This document shows positions 17,748 to 27,014 of a stretch of 64,000 bases of DNA, piece after piece. Source of the DNA: Oscillatoria sp. FACHB-1406 (GTDB taxonomy: Bacteria; Cyanobacteriota; Cyanobacteriia; Cyanobacteriales; Spirulinaceae); contig NZ_JACJSM010000004.1 of NCBI RefSeq assembly GCF_014698145.1, positions 62,001 to 126,000 on the forward strand. Reading direction: 5' to 3'. Below the pieces are notes generated by a model. That model was not told the origin of the DNA and searched no databases. It saw only the letters and a list, made by a program, of their open reading frames with translations. Within the stretch, counting starts at the first letter, position 1; every line of letters starts with the position of its first letter. A program made the translations under genes and the position numbers.

Positions 17748-18335
17748 ATGCACTGGTTTAACTTAAAAAAATACTGGCAATCCTCATATAAACGCCCTTG
17801 GCTTGCCCTCCTATTCGCAGGACTGATAAGCCTTTCGTTCTTCGTTCCGCCCGCTTTCGCCACCTTAACCGACGATCGCTACGATGGAAATATTTACATG
17901 ATTTATGCGGGTAACGGTTCCCTCGTCCCCTCAAAAGTCAGCCTCGCTGAATCGCTTGCGGCGCACAAACCCGCCGTTGTCGCGTTCTACGCCGACGATA
18001 GCAGCGATTGCAAGCAATATTCCATCGTCGTTTCTCGCTTGCAAGACTTTTACGGACGCGCCGCCAGCATTATTCCCATCGCAATTGATACCATGCCGGT
18101 AAAAGCGCAGTTCCAGCCCAACGAAGTGGGATATTACTACAAGGGCTTCGTGCCGCAGACTGTAATATTCGACGCTAAAGGGAAAGTTGTGTTTGATGAG
18201 AAAGGACAAGTCCCTTACGAGAAAATGGATGATGTCTTGCGAGAAGTGTTTAATTTAGTGCCGCGTACCGAGTCAAAAGAATTGAAGCGACGCACGGTGA
18301 ATGAATTTAACTCTGAACTAACGCCGAGTTCTTAA
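17748..18335 (+). CDS. Thylakoid photosystem I accumulation factor, thioredoxin-fold (Slr1796-like)
   Basis: The 195-aa protein has a membrane/signal segment at about residues 18-39 (WLALLFAGLISLSFFVPPAFA) and a lumenal thioredoxin-like domain (PAVVAFYADDSSDCKQYS ... VPQTVIFDAKGKVVFD). The usual WCxxC is replaced by a single Cys in SSDCKQY, so it is not a standard disulfide reductase. This pattern matches the cyanobacterial family related to Slr1796, needed for PSI accumulation. Monocistronic; the upstream DNA carries a heptamer-type repeat. Confidence 0.8.
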   Translation: MHWFNLKKYWQSSYKRPWLALLFAGLISLSFFVPPAFATLTDDRYDGNIYMIYAGNGSLVPSKVSLAESLAAHKPAVVAFYADDSSDCKQYSIVVSRLQDFYGRAASIIPIAIDTMPVKAQFQPNEVGYYYKGFVPQTVIFDAKGKVVFDEKGQVPYEKMDDVLREVFNLVPRTESKELKRRTVNEFNSELTPSS

Positions 18336-18509
18336 AAAAGTCAACAAGACTTGTAGGGGCGGGTTTGGCTGAAACTATTGTTATGAGAGCGATCTAGAAA
18401 TCAAAACCCGCCTTCCCCGCGTTCTATTTAATTACTGGAACCCCGATCGCGAGAATTAAGTCCCTAAAAGCCTGCCTTTCCCTATCTCGACCTTCAACCC
18501 CGACAGACA

Positions 18510-19661
18510 ATGAACTGGTGGCGAAACTTAAAAAAGAATCCGTTAGCTCGTTTTGGCGCGATCGTCCTACTCGTCCTTTATTTAGCGGTGTTAGCGGCCG
18601 ATTTTGTCGCGCCTTATCCCGCTTACGACGATCCGGCCAATCCTGCTGACGATCGCTACGCCACTCTCGAAGGCGGTTCCCTATTGCCACCAACTCGGAT
18701 TTATTGGAAAAACCAAAAAACGGGGGAATTTCTCGGCCCGCACGTCTATCCGACGACGCAAGGGCCAACACAACTGGAAACCGGCGATCGCGTCCTAACC
18801 GTCGATTTCTCCAAACCCTCGCCCCTGCGCTTGTTTGTCAAGGGCGCGCCCTATCAATTATTGAAGCTGAGTTGGCCGTTAGGGCCTAGGTTTGAGGAAA
18901 TAACCGTATTTCCGGGAATTCCGTGCGATCGCCATCTCTTTGGGGCGGTGGGCGACGGGAGAATTAACCTCTTAGGAATGGACGAACAGGGGCGCGATCT
19001 CTTCAGTCGCTTGGTATTCGGCGGACGTATCAGTCTGAGTATCGGTTTGGTGGGGATCGCGATTTCCTTCCCGCTGGGAATGTTAGTCGGGGGAATTTCC
19101 GGTTATTTTGGCGGCTGGACGGATGCAGTGCTGATGCGCTTTGTGGAAGTGCTGATGACGATTCCGACGATTTACCTATTAGTGGCACTTGCTGCTGTCT
19201 TACCGCCGGGATTGACCAGCACGCAGCGATTTTTGTTAATCGTGACGATTACTTCGTTTGTGAGTTGGGCGGGTTTAGCGCGCGTGATTCGCGGTCAAGT
19301 GCTATCGATTAAGGAACGGGAGTTTGTCGATGCGGCGCGATCGATTGGCGCTAATCCCCTTTATATCGTCGTGCGCCACGTCCTGCCGCAAACAGCGACC
19401 TATATTATTATTTCGGCAACGCTTGCCGTACCGGGCTTTATCGTTGCCGAATCGGTGTTGAGTTTGATCGGTTTGGGAATTTCCGAACCCGATCCCTCCT
19501 GGGGAAATTTGCTGTCAATCGCGACAAATGCTTCGATTTTGGTCTTGCAACCTTGGTTGATTTGGCCGCCCGCACTGCTGATTATTCTCTCGGTTTTAGC
19601 GTTTAACGTTTTGGGCGACGGGCTGCGCGATGCTTTGGATCCTCGGAATTTACGCCGCTAG
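18510..19661 (+). CDS. ABC transporter permease, DppC/OppC type
   Basis: The 383-aa inner-membrane permease has an N-terminal membrane segment (FGAIVLLVLYLAVLAADFVAPY), a long periplasmic insert (about 35-150) and the binding-protein-dependent permease domain with 5 further segments. The EAA loop is visible as REFVDAARSIGANPLYIVVR. It should pair with a DppB-like permease and ATPases to import peptides or similar solutes, but no other ABC subunit is adjacent. Its stop overlaps the stop of the convergent 103-aa gene. Confidence 0.9.
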   Translation: MNWWRNLKKNPLARFGAIVLLVLYLAVLAADFVAPYPAYDDPANPADDRYATLEGGSLLPPTRIYWKNQKTGEFLGPHVYPTTQGPTQLETGDRVLTVDFSKPSPLRLFVKGAPYQLLKLSWPLGPRFEEITVFPGIPCDRHLFGAVGDGRINLLGMDEQGRDLFSRLVFGGRISLSIGLVGIAISFPLGMLVGGISGYFGGWTDAVLMRFVEVLMTIPTIYLLVALAAVLPPGLTSTQRFLLIVTITSFVSWAGLARVIRGQVLSIKEREFVDAARSIGANPLYIVVRHVLPQTATYIIISATLAVPGFIVAESVLSLIGLGISEPDPSWGNLLSIATNASILVLQPWLIWPPALLIILSVLAFNVLGDGLRDALDPRNLRR

Positions 19662-19969
19662 CGATCGCGAGAAAAACGAACCACTCGTCCCCCAACGGTA
19701 CGACAAATGAAGACATCATCCGCCGTATCGATTTCGACAAAGCCTCGGGTTGTACTGTAATCTACTCCTACGACCGCGCGATTAATTTTGTGGCGTTTGG
19801 CTTCTGCAAGGCAAAGATCGGCAGCAGTAAGGTTAGCGCCAAGGGATTGAGTATTTGAGGTTGAATCGCTCGAAGATGCAAAAACAGCGCGCCCTATGGG
19901 GTTGCAAAATACTAGAGAGCCAAAAGAGATGGCTGCTAAGCTTAGGTAAAGAGTTTTGGCAGGTTTCAT
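19658..19969 (-). CDS. Secreted small hypothetical protein
   Basis: The 103-aa product starts with a signal peptide (LYLSLAAISFGSLVFCNPIG, likely cut near residue 31) and has a mature part with two cysteines (ADLCLAEAKRH and DVFICRTVGGRV) that could form a disulfide. Family not recognised. The stop codon overlaps that of the convergent ABC permease within the tetranucleotide CTAG. Confidence 0.6.
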   Translation of the reverse strand: MKPAKTLYLSLAAISFGSLVFCNPIGRAVFASSSDSTSNTQSLGANLTAADLCLAEAKRHKINRAVVGVDYSTTRGFVEIDTADDVFICRTVGGRVVRFSRDR

Positions 19970-20417
19970 CGGCTCGGTCTCCGATCGCGTCTCTGTATTT
20001 TCTCTACATTGCCCCTGACTCGGTTTCCTAAAAAAAGTTGCAATCTTACGGATTGCGAACGACCGAATCGAAACTGCACGTTATCTTTACGTTTTATAGC
20101 GATCGCCAAGGCAGTGATGACAAATTTTGCTAGGGGCAAATGGCATTCGCCCGGTTTTCGACTGCTCGGATTGTCCTCACCGATGTGTCTATGGCTATAA
20201 ATTGCAATTTGCGATCGCGAAACTTTAAACCTAAGATTTTAAAGTCTATTATCCTATCGAAATAAACATTAACGCCATGCCCTTTTTGCTTGTCAATCCT
20301 CTCAGAAAGATTGCCCCTCTTTTACTGAAGGATAACAATCGCAAGCCAGAAAAACCCCATTAAATTCCTGTAGGGGGCGAAATCCTGTCCGCCCCTATTA
20401 CTGGCCAAAGAAAGTGA
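19970..20417. other. Intergenic region with MITE
   Basis: About 450 bp. It contains the 105-bp TATAGC element at 20095-20199 and a GTAGGGGGCGAAATC ... GCCCCTA repeat near 20370-20398. No protein ORF is convincing. Confidence 0.5.
20095..20199 (+). mobile_element. MITE-like element, TATAGC family 1, 105 bp
   Basis: Ends are TATAGC and GCTATA. The interior is nearly the same as 63890-63994: GATCGCCAAGGCAG, then ATGGCATTCGCCCGGTTTTC, then CGGATTGTCCTCA and GATGTGTCT. Both copies are exactly 105 bp. It has no ORF. TA at both ends fits a TA target-site duplication, typical for IS630/Tc1-type MITEs. Confidence 0.75.
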
Positions 20418-20768
20418 TTACTCCGCTTGGGGTTCCGAACCCGTGAACCCTAACCCTTTCTCTTCAGCATAGGCTTGCATGAAGCGTAAAAAGCGTTCCC
20501 ATTCTTCTTCGCTTCTCATAATATGAACTGCCTCGAGAGCGCGGGGCTGACCGTTAACAAAAATTCCTTTCACCTCCCGCGTAACAATTTCGCCTTCATT
20601 GTCAATTAAATACATCCCCGTCACTTCATCAGTTCTATCCTTTTTCAGAACATTGGGGTCGTCGAAGCGGAACGTAGCAGTTCCGCCCTTGCCGTTGCGA
20701 GAGCGAGTTACTCTCACATCGGGGACGATTTCTTCAACGATTCCTCGAGAAAATTCGATACTAGCCAT
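20418..20768 (-). CDS. psb28: Photosystem II assembly factor Psb28
   Basis: The 116-aa protein matches Psb28 over its full length: IEFSRGIVEEIVPDVRVTRS, GTATFRFDDPNVL, then TGMYLIDNEGEI and RSEEEWERFLRFM. Psb28 binds PSII assembly intermediates at the CP47/cytochrome b559 side on the cytoplasmic face and protects them during assembly. Transcribed on its own; map follows upstream on the same strand with an 81-bp gap. Confidence 0.95.
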   Translation of the reverse strand: MASIEFSRGIVEEIVPDVRVTRSRNGKGGTATFRFDDPNVLKKDRTDEVTGMYLIDNEGEIVTREVKGIFVNGQPRALEAVHIMRSEEEWERFLRFMQAYAEEKGLGFTGSEPQAE

Positions 20769-20849
20769 AATTCCTGCGGTCTGTGTCCGACACTTTACAA
20801 TTATTTCTCCATCTTCTCACAGAGGCATTCTTGCTGAATAGCTCTCCTC

Positions 20850-21614
20850 TCAATCGCGCAGCGTCAGAATCTCCACGCCTTCATCGGTAACAGCTACCGT
20901 ATGCTCGAATTGCGCCGATAATTTCCCATCTTTCGTTACAGCCGTCCAACCATCATCGAGAATTACCGCTTCCCAAGTTCCCTCATTAATCATCGGTTCG
21001 ATTGTGAAAACCATCCCTTTACGCAGGCGTTTTCCTTTATCCCGCGTTCCGTAATGCGGAATTTGTGGGGCGGTGTGGAAGGTTGTATTCACCCCATGTC
21101 CGACGAAATCGCGCACGACGGAAAACCCAAAAGACTCCGCATACTCCTGAATCGCCGCACCAATATCGCCAATACGCCCGCCGGGATTAACGGCGGCAAT
21201 CCCGCGCCGCAGACATTCTTCAGTCACCTCTACCAATTGCTGGGCTAAAGGCGAGGGCGTTCCGACGAAGAACGTGCGCGAGGTGTCGCCGTGATAGCCA
21301 TCAACAATGGGCGTAACGTCAATGTTGATAATGTCCCCCTCTTTGAGGATTTGTCGAGAATTGGGGATGCCGTGACAAATTACTTCATTGACGCTAGTAC
21401 AAATTGACTTAGGAAACCCGTTGTAACCGAGAGGGGCGCTTTTTGCCCCGCGCTTTTGCGTCCAGCTTTCTGCTACGTCGTTTAACTCTTGGGTGCTGAC
21501 TCCAGGTTTGACTTTAGGCGCAAGGTAATCGAGCAGTTCTGCGGCTAAACGTCCTGCGTCGCGCATTTTAGAGATTTCCCGAGCGGAAAGAAGGGTGAGG
21601 GTTTCGGTAGCCAT
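20850..21614 (-). CDS. map: Methionine aminopeptidase, type I
   Basis: Removes the initiator Met from nascent proteins. The 254-aa pita-bread fold shows SVNEVICHGIP, the metal ligands in NIDVTPIVDGYHGDTSRTF, the GHGVNTTFHTAPQIPHYG histidine region, FTIEPMINEG and the final Glu in QFEHTVAVT. It lacks an SH3-like N-terminal extension. Cyanobacteria usually have several map paralogues. Confidence 0.95.
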   Translation of the reverse strand: MATETLTLLSAREISKMRDAGRLAAELLDYLAPKVKPGVSTQELNDVAESWTQKRGAKSAPLGYNGFPKSICTSVNEVICHGIPNSRQILKEGDIINIDVTPIVDGYHGDTSRTFFVGTPSPLAQQLVEVTEECLRRGIAAVNPGGRIGDIGAAIQEYAESFGFSVVRDFVGHGVNTTFHTAPQIPHYGTRDKGKRLRKGMVFTIEPMINEGTWEAVILDDGWTAVTKDGKLSAQFEHTVAVTDEGVEILTLRD

Positions 21615-22155
21615 GAGGGACGATATTGATAAATTGTCTGGACGGTATTGAGTGAGAAACTAAATGTTATCTCTTGGAGGGGATAGACGCGGTAATGCGA
21701 CAGAAATTCTGGGGACTGCAAGTAAAGCGCTCAACGCGACGAATTCCTACCTCGGATTTTAACAAACGTTAACCTTTATCCTTATTCTCTAACACTTTCG
21801 CTCGATATTCCACTCACCGCTCGAATCGCTCCCATGATTTTCTGCTCGGTTCGTCCGCTGTACCGCCTTGGAGAGTATACTCGCGATCGCGCGTACAGAC
21901 GCGAAACCTTTAGCGCTTAACCAACTTACCTTTCATTCTGGAAGGATGCTGACTTCCGGCGGGCAGGCGCTACCTAGTCTGCAAAATATCGGGTTTCTAG
22001 GCATTTGTTCTTTTTGATTTGACCTGTCATTCTTCCTCGCTCAATTACTCCCCTTCTTTTTCCTCGCGATACCAATTCTCCGAGTTCGGACGACACATCT
22101 TGAGGGTGAAACCCCTAATATATCTAGGTTTCTTAATTTTTAATTTTTAATTGGT
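21615..22155. other. Divergent intergenic region map / sfsA
   Basis: About 540 bp. I see no ORF, tRNA or recognised RNA element. TTTTTAATTTTTAATTGG just upstream of sfsA (about 22136-22153) is AT-rich. No recognised repeat family. Confidence 0.4.
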
Positions 22156-22878
22156 ATGAACTCTCCTTTTATCTACTGCTATCCGCCTCTAGAAGCCGGC
22201 ATTTTACTAAAGCGTTATAAACGATTTTTTGCCGATATTGAATTAACATCGGGCGAAATTATTACCGCGCACTGCCCTAACACTGGGCCAATGATTGGAA
22301 TTTATCAACCGGGAAACTTAGTACAAGTTTCTAAGAGCGATAATCCTAAGCGCAAACTGCCTTACACCTGGGAAATGATTCAACTCGATAAAACTTGGGT
22401 TGGCACAAATACATCACTTCCCAATCGCGTCATAAAATTAGCGTTAGAACAGCAAATTTTACCCGAACTTTCCGGCAGATATACTCAAATTCGTCCCGAA
22501 GCTCCTCTCGGAGAAGATAAGAAGAGTCGAATGGATTTTCTCTTGAGTAGCGAAGGAGATAAACCACCGATTTATTTAGAGGTTAAAAGTACGACTTGGG
22601 CGCAAGGAGAAACGGTTTTATTTCCCGATACCGTAACGACGAGGGGGCAAAAACACCTGGAAGGTTTAATGAAAGTTTTGCCCGAGGCAGAAGCAGTGAT
22701 GTTATACTTTATTAATCGCGGTGATTGCCCGATTTTTGCGCCGGGAGATGCTGCCGATCCTCGTTACGGGCAACTCTTACGGGAAGCCGTAGCGAAAGGG
22801 GTTGAAGTTTTACCTTATCGTTTTGAAATTTCACCGCTAGGAGTTCGATTTTTAGGATTAGCGAAATGTCAGTTATAA
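22156..22878 (+). CDS. sfsA: DNA/RNA nuclease SfsA homologue
   Basis: The 240-aa protein covers the SfsA family: RYKRFFADIELTSGEIITAHCPNTGPM near the N-terminus, then the nuclease core RMDFLLSS and PIYLEVKSTTW, in which D..EVK matches the PD-(D/E)XK metal site, and FPDTVTTRGQKHLEGL. E. coli SfsA was first linked to sugar fermentation and binds DNA. No operon partner. Upstream bases lack a clear Shine-Dalgarno. Confidence 0.93.
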   Translation: MNSPFIYCYPPLEAGILLKRYKRFFADIELTSGEIITAHCPNTGPMIGIYQPGNLVQVSKSDNPKRKLPYTWEMIQLDKTWVGTNTSLPNRVIKLALEQQILPELSGRYTQIRPEAPLGEDKKSRMDFLLSSEGDKPPIYLEVKSTTWAQGETVLFPDTVTTRGQKHLEGLMKVLPEAEAVMLYFINRGDCPIFAPGDAADPRYGQLLREAVAKGVEVLPYRFEISPLGVRFLGLAKCQL

Positions 22879-22941
22879 CCGATCGTTTATAACTTTACTA
22901 AAGCATCTCGATGTGCAAGATAAGTCCCAAGTAGTTGGCTG

Positions 22942-23052
22942 ATACCAATTTAAGATGACTTTGCCTAGAATTAACTCTCATAAATTTTCAGGATAACGGG
23001 GCGTTACGCTTCGCTAACACACCCTACTTTTCATTCAATGCAACTTCACATT
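22942..23052 (+). repeat. Dispersed ~110-bp repeat, copy B
   Basis: ATACCAATTTAAGATGACTT begins a block that contains GCGTTACGCTTCGCTAACAC and ACCCTACTTTTCATTCAATG. It matches copies at 15949 and 34597. It ends shortly before an ATTATCAATTATC string that runs up to the egtC start. Confidence 0.75.
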
Positions 23053-23103
23053 AATCTGGGTCTTATCCGTTATCAATTATCCATTATCAATTATCAATTA
23101 CCA

Positions 23104-23904
23104 ATGTGTCGTCTCTTAGCTTATCTTGGTCCCTCCATTCAACTCGATCGCATTCTCTACAAACCCGAACATTCTCTCATCGTTCAAAGCTATAAGCCCC
23201 AGGAAATGCAGGAAGCGATTCTCAATGCCGACGGGTTTGGCGTGAGTTGGTATCATCCCGAAAAAGTCGAAAATCCCTACACTTATAAAAGCACTCAGCC
23301 GATTTGGAACGATATTAACTTGCCACAGTTGAGCCGTTATGTGGAATCGGACTGTATTTTAGGGTATGTCCGCAGCGCAACGGCGGGTTTAGCGGTGGAT
23401 TTGAGTAATTGTCAGCCTTTTGTGCGCGATCGCCTTTCCTTCATTCACAATGGTTTAATCGAAAAGTTTCGTAAAACCCTGTACCGCCCCCTGTGCAATC
23501 TGCTTGAAGATGAGATTTATCAGTGGATTGAGGGTTCGACAGACTCAGAACATCTGTGCGCGCTGATCCTCAACGAACTGTATAAAGCCCCCGATTTAGC
23601 CGTAGAATCTGCCTTAGAAAACGCGATCGCGCAAATCCAAGCGCTCGCTAGCACCTGGCAAGTCCGCGTTGCCGCCAACCTCATCATCGCGACCGGCAAT
23701 CGTCTCATTGCTTCGCGCCACAGCACCTACGACGTGCCACCCCCTCTCTACTGGCTGCGCGACGATCCTTTATTCCCCAATGCGGTTATCCTAGCCTCAG
23801 AAAGGCTTTTTCCTGGCGATTGGAAAACCTGTCCCGAAGGGAGCATTCTCAGCGTTGGCTCGGATTTAGAAGTGGAAATTCGCGCGATTTCTGCTGGGAG
23901 TTAG
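23104..23904 (+). CDS. egtC: Class II glutamine amidotransferase, EgtC-like
   Basis: Starting at ATG 23104, the second residue is the N-terminal Cys nucleophile (MCRLLAYLG) expected after Met removal; the frame continues 22 codons upstream through repeat DNA but those are not native. NTN-hydrolase motifs follow: NADGFGVSWY, GYVRSATAG and FIHNGLIE. EgtC removes glutamate from the gamma-glutamyl intermediate of ergothioneine synthesis; other family roles are possible because no egtB/egtD is nearby. 266 aa. Confidence 0.8.
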   Translation: MCRLLAYLGPSIQLDRILYKPEHSLIVQSYKPQEMQEAILNADGFGVSWYHPEKVENPYTYKSTQPIWNDINLPQLSRYVESDCILGYVRSATAGLAVDLSNCQPFVRDRLSFIHNGLIEKFRKTLYRPLCNLLEDEIYQWIEGSTDSEHLCALILNELYKAPDLAVESALENAIAQIQALASTWQVRVAANLIIATGNRLIASRHSTYDVPPPLYWLRDDPLFPNAVILASERLFPGDWKTCPEGSILSVGSDLEVEIRAISAGS

Positions 23905-24056
23905 TTTTAATCGCTCCCTTGGAGGGCTGCAATTGTCGTGAGTCCGAACATTCAGAGCGATCGCAGCGCAAGACATTGCTCCTTCTAGACCAGAGCGCTT
24001 ATGCTGTAAGCTGTGTCGATCGCGACCTACCAAGGAAACCCGTATCACGACAGCTT

Positions 24057-25139
24057 ATGAACAAAATCTTTCTCGGGATGCTCCTGTTCATCCCTATTTC
24101 GATCGCCGCTCACTTTCTCCATTGGGAAGAAACCATCGTCTTCGTCACTGCCGGATTAGCGATTATCCCCTTAGCTGCGTTCATGGGGACAGCAACCGAA
24201 GAAATTGCGATCGTCGTCGGGCCGAACCTCGGCGGACTCCTCAATGCCACCTTCGGCAACGCGACAGAATTGATTTTAGCCTTTATCGCCCTTAAAAGCG
24301 GTCTGATTGGCGTAGTGAAAGCAACCATTACCGGCTCGATTATCAGTAACCTTTTGCTGGTACTGGGATTTTCGATGCTATTGGGCGGATTGCGATTCAA
24401 AGAGCAAACCTTCCAACCCACCGTCGCCCTGACGAATAGTTCGCTGATGAACCTCGCCGTCATCTCGCTTTTAGTTCCCACCGCTGTCGAATATACCTCC
24501 AGTGGCATTGGCGAACAAACCATCCAAAGACTTTCCGTTGCAGTAGCGGTCATTCTGATTATTGTCTACGGTTTGACGCTGCTTTTTTCCATGAAAACCC
24601 ACGCTTATCTTTTCGATGTTGGCGTTGCGGATTTAGAAGTGGATGAAGAGACATCCGAATCGGCAAAACCCAATATTGCCTTGTGGACGGGCGTTCTCTT
24701 AGCCGTTACCCTAGGCGTTGCGATCGAATCCGAACTGCTGGTGGAAGCATTTGAAGCCGCGACGGAAAGTTTGGGATTGCCCGCGCTTTTCACGGGGGTA
24801 ATTTTACTGCCGATTATCGGTAACGCCGCCGAACACGCAACCGCCGTTACCGTCGCGATCAAAAATAAAATGGATTTATCGGTATCCGTTGCTGTCGGTT
24901 CGAGTATGCAAATCGCGCTATTTGTCGCGCCCGTGTTAGTGATTGCCGGTTGGTTAATCGGACAGCCGATGGATTTAGATTTCAATCCCTTTGAATTGGT
25001 TTCCGTTGCCGTGTCGGTACTGATTGTTAACTCGATTTGTGCCGATGGCAAGTCGAATTGGCTCGAAGGCGGTTTACTGCTAGCAACTTATATGGTTTTG
25101 AGTTTTGCCTTTTTCTTCCATCCCGTCGTTTCGGGTTAA
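24057..25139 (+). CDS. cax: Calcium/proton (cation) antiporter, CAX family
   Basis: The 360-aa membrane protein has about 11 segments in two homologous halves, each with the CAX signature: GNATELILAFIALK near residue 67 and GNAAEHATAVTVA near 265. An acidic loop (DLEVDEETSES) separates the halves. It exports Ca2+ or other cations for protons. I chose ATG 24057 (MNKIFLGMLLFIP) rather than the longer frame from 23820, which overlaps egtC out of frame. Confidence 0.92.
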   Translation: MNKIFLGMLLFIPISIAAHFLHWEETIVFVTAGLAIIPLAAFMGTATEEIAIVVGPNLGGLLNATFGNATELILAFIALKSGLIGVVKATITGSIISNLLLVLGFSMLLGGLRFKEQTFQPTVALTNSSLMNLAVISLLVPTAVEYTSSGIGEQTIQRLSVAVAVILIIVYGLTLLFSMKTHAYLFDVGVADLEVDEETSESAKPNIALWTGVLLAVTLGVAIESELLVEAFEAATESLGLPALFTGVILLPIIGNAAEHATAVTVAIKNKMDLSVSVAVGSSMQIALFVAPVLVIAGWLIGQPMDLDFNPFELVSVAVSVLIVNSICADGKSNWLEGGLLLATYMVLSFAFFFHPVVSG

Positions 25140-25160
25140 GGGGTATTGGGATATCGAACG

Positions 25161-25187
25161 GTAGGGATGTTGGTACAACGTCCCTGC
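25161..25187. repeat. GTAGGGA-type palindrome, imperfect
   Basis: GTAGGGATGTTGGTACAACG then TCCCTGC: a degenerate member of the palindromic family seen at 31233, 33032 and 40343. Confidence 0.6.
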
Positions 25188-25325
25188 TTTGATAAGGTTT
25201 GCCGGGATAAACCTCATCCCCTTGTTTGTGGGGCAGTTTAACTCCCCAATCTTGCTGCTAAAAATGGCATAGTAGAAAGAGTGAAAACTTTTGGAGAAGT
25301 TGCCTTGCGCCCCCTTCGATCTGCT

Positions 25326-26465
25326 ATGAAGTTGTGCGTGAATCCGAATTGTTCCCACGCTGACGATCCGCTGAATGCCAGACGCGATCGCTGTTTGCAC
25401 TGCAATTATCCCCTAGAATTCGGTAACGGATTTCGGGCGACGCGCCTCCTACAAGAAAACGACTTTAGCAAGCTTTATGCGCTCGAAAGCGCCACGGGAC
25501 AGCAACGAGTGTTGCAAATCCTTTCCCTAGAACATCCCCGCGCCATCGCCCTGCTGCAACAACAAGCCAAAGTTCTGGCGCGCATCGAACATCCGGGGGT
25601 TCCCAAAGTCGAACCCGATGCTTACCTTTCGCTCTCTCCCCCGAATAGCGAGGAACAATTGCACGGATTGATGATGGAAAAAATCGCCGGAATTTCTTTG
25701 GAGGAATGGTTTCAACACCAGAATTGTCAGCCAATTTCTCCGACAGTTGCCCTCGACTGGTTAAAGCAACTGGCAGAAACGCTTCATCGCTTGCACCAAA
25801 ATCTGTATTTCCACCGAGATATTCAACCGGCGAATATTCTCCTGCGCGCGGATGGGACGCTCGTTCTAGTTAATTTTGCCAGCGTTAAAGAAGTCGCGAT
25901 CGCCTATTTAGCCTTTGCTCGACGCTCGCTGCTTTCCGGAATCGACAGCAGCGACGAACCGATTTCTCCTTCTCCCGGTTACGCACCGCAAGAGCAAGCG
26001 CAAGGAAAAAGCGTTCCCCAATCCGATTTTTTTGCTTTGGGACGTACCTTTGTTTATCTCCTTACGGGCAGTCCGCCGAGCGAGTTTTCCGAAGAAGCGA
26101 CGACGGGAAAATTGCTTTGGCAATCGCGCGCTGAAGGTTATTCGCCCGCTCTGATTGCTTTAATCGATAAGATGATGGCTCCGCAAACGAGCGATCGCCC
26201 CCACAATACTGCGATTATTTTACGACAGATCGATCGCATTGCCTCCGAACAGCCTTCTTTTTGGGATACCTTCAGCACGCCGAAAGAGCGCCCGGAACCC
26301 GCCGTTACTAAGCCTTCAGTGCGCGCTACAAAGCAGCCTTGGACGATGGCGCTGCTGCTGGCTGGGGTATTATTATTCTCAATCGGCGCGATCGCTAAAT
26401 ACGGGAATTTTCCGCATCGCTTCAATTTACCTTTCCCGGAGATGGGGCGCGATCGACAGCGGTAA
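25326..26465 (+). CDS. Zinc-ribbon protein-kinase-like protein, probable pseudokinase
   Basis: The 379-aa protein starts with a four-Cys zinc ribbon (Cys4, Cys9, Cys23, Cys26), then a Ser/Thr-kinase-like domain and a C-terminal membrane segment near 343-365. The catalytic loop HRDIQPANILL (163-173) is present. The glycine loop is absent, the beta-3 Lys is Gln64 (RVLQIL) and DFG is Asn-Phe-Ala (183-185), so Mg-ATP binding should be impaired. Related cyanobacterial proteins often combine such a ribbon with an active kinase. Likely a membrane-tethered scaffold or sensor rather than an enzyme. Confidence 0.75.
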   Translation: MKLCVNPNCSHADDPLNARRDRCLHCNYPLEFGNGFRATRLLQENDFSKLYALESATGQQRVLQILSLEHPRAIALLQQQAKVLARIEHPGVPKVEPDAYLSLSPPNSEEQLHGLMMEKIAGISLEEWFQHQNCQPISPTVALDWLKQLAETLHRLHQNLYFHRDIQPANILLRADGTLVLVNFASVKEVAIAYLAFARRSLLSGIDSSDEPISPSPGYAPQEQAQGKSVPQSDFFALGRTFVYLLTGSPPSEFSEEATTGKLLWQSRAEGYSPALIALIDKMMAPQTSDRPHNTAIILRQIDRIASEQPSFWDTFSTPKERPEPAVTKPSVRATKQPWTMALLLAGVLLFSIGAIAKYGNFPHRFNLPFPEMGRDRQR

Positions 26466-26494
26466 AATTCTGTTCTTCCGATCGGGAAAAAAGA

Positions 26495-26701
26495 CTACTC
26501 CTTCCGTGGCGGCTGAGATTGAAAATGTAAATCCAAATCCCGCGCCACATCATCCCAGGTTAGCTCATCTTCTTCTACGGGTTCGCTGCTTGCGGCTGTT
26601 TCCTCAGCGTCCAACACTTCAAACAAAGACTTCAACTGTTCGAGAGAATCTTCAAATGCTTCTTTGGCAGCATGGCGAGTATCTAAGGAGCGATCGTTCA
26701 T
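26495..26701 (-). CDS. Conserved small acidic protein, 68 aa
   Basis: From ATG 26701 the product is 68 aa with a helical N-terminal half (HAAKEAFEDSLEQLKSLFEVL) and a very acidic C-terminal half (PVEEDELTWDDVARDLDLHF). The longer frame from 26770 lacks similarity to this style. Family not recognised; it is convergent with the kinase-like gene, 29 bp apart. Confidence 0.6.
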   Translation of the reverse strand: MNDRSLDTRHAAKEAFEDSLEQLKSLFEVLDAEETAASSEPVEEDELTWDDVARDLDLHFQSQPPRKE

Positions 26702-27014
26702 AATAAGCCTATTGTCAGCGAACAGCGTTGCATTTTGCCTCTTACCAGAGATTGAAGGTTCTCGAGCCAAACGAAATCCAGCGATCGCAGTTCCGTCCTT
26801 CCCGTAGACTTCTTAGATCCTAACTCAACCCAAAAAGCAAAATATCCGGGAAATTGCCCGAACGCTTTAGCCACTGCCACAAGGAGGAGGTAAAAGACTC
26901 CTACCTCCCTCCGGTGCTTAACGCCTCAGTCCCAAGTTTGAGATAATGGATAGCTGAATCGTTCCCGCCACACGGGACAACACAAAACAGTACTGTAGAG
27001 ACGACGAACAAACA

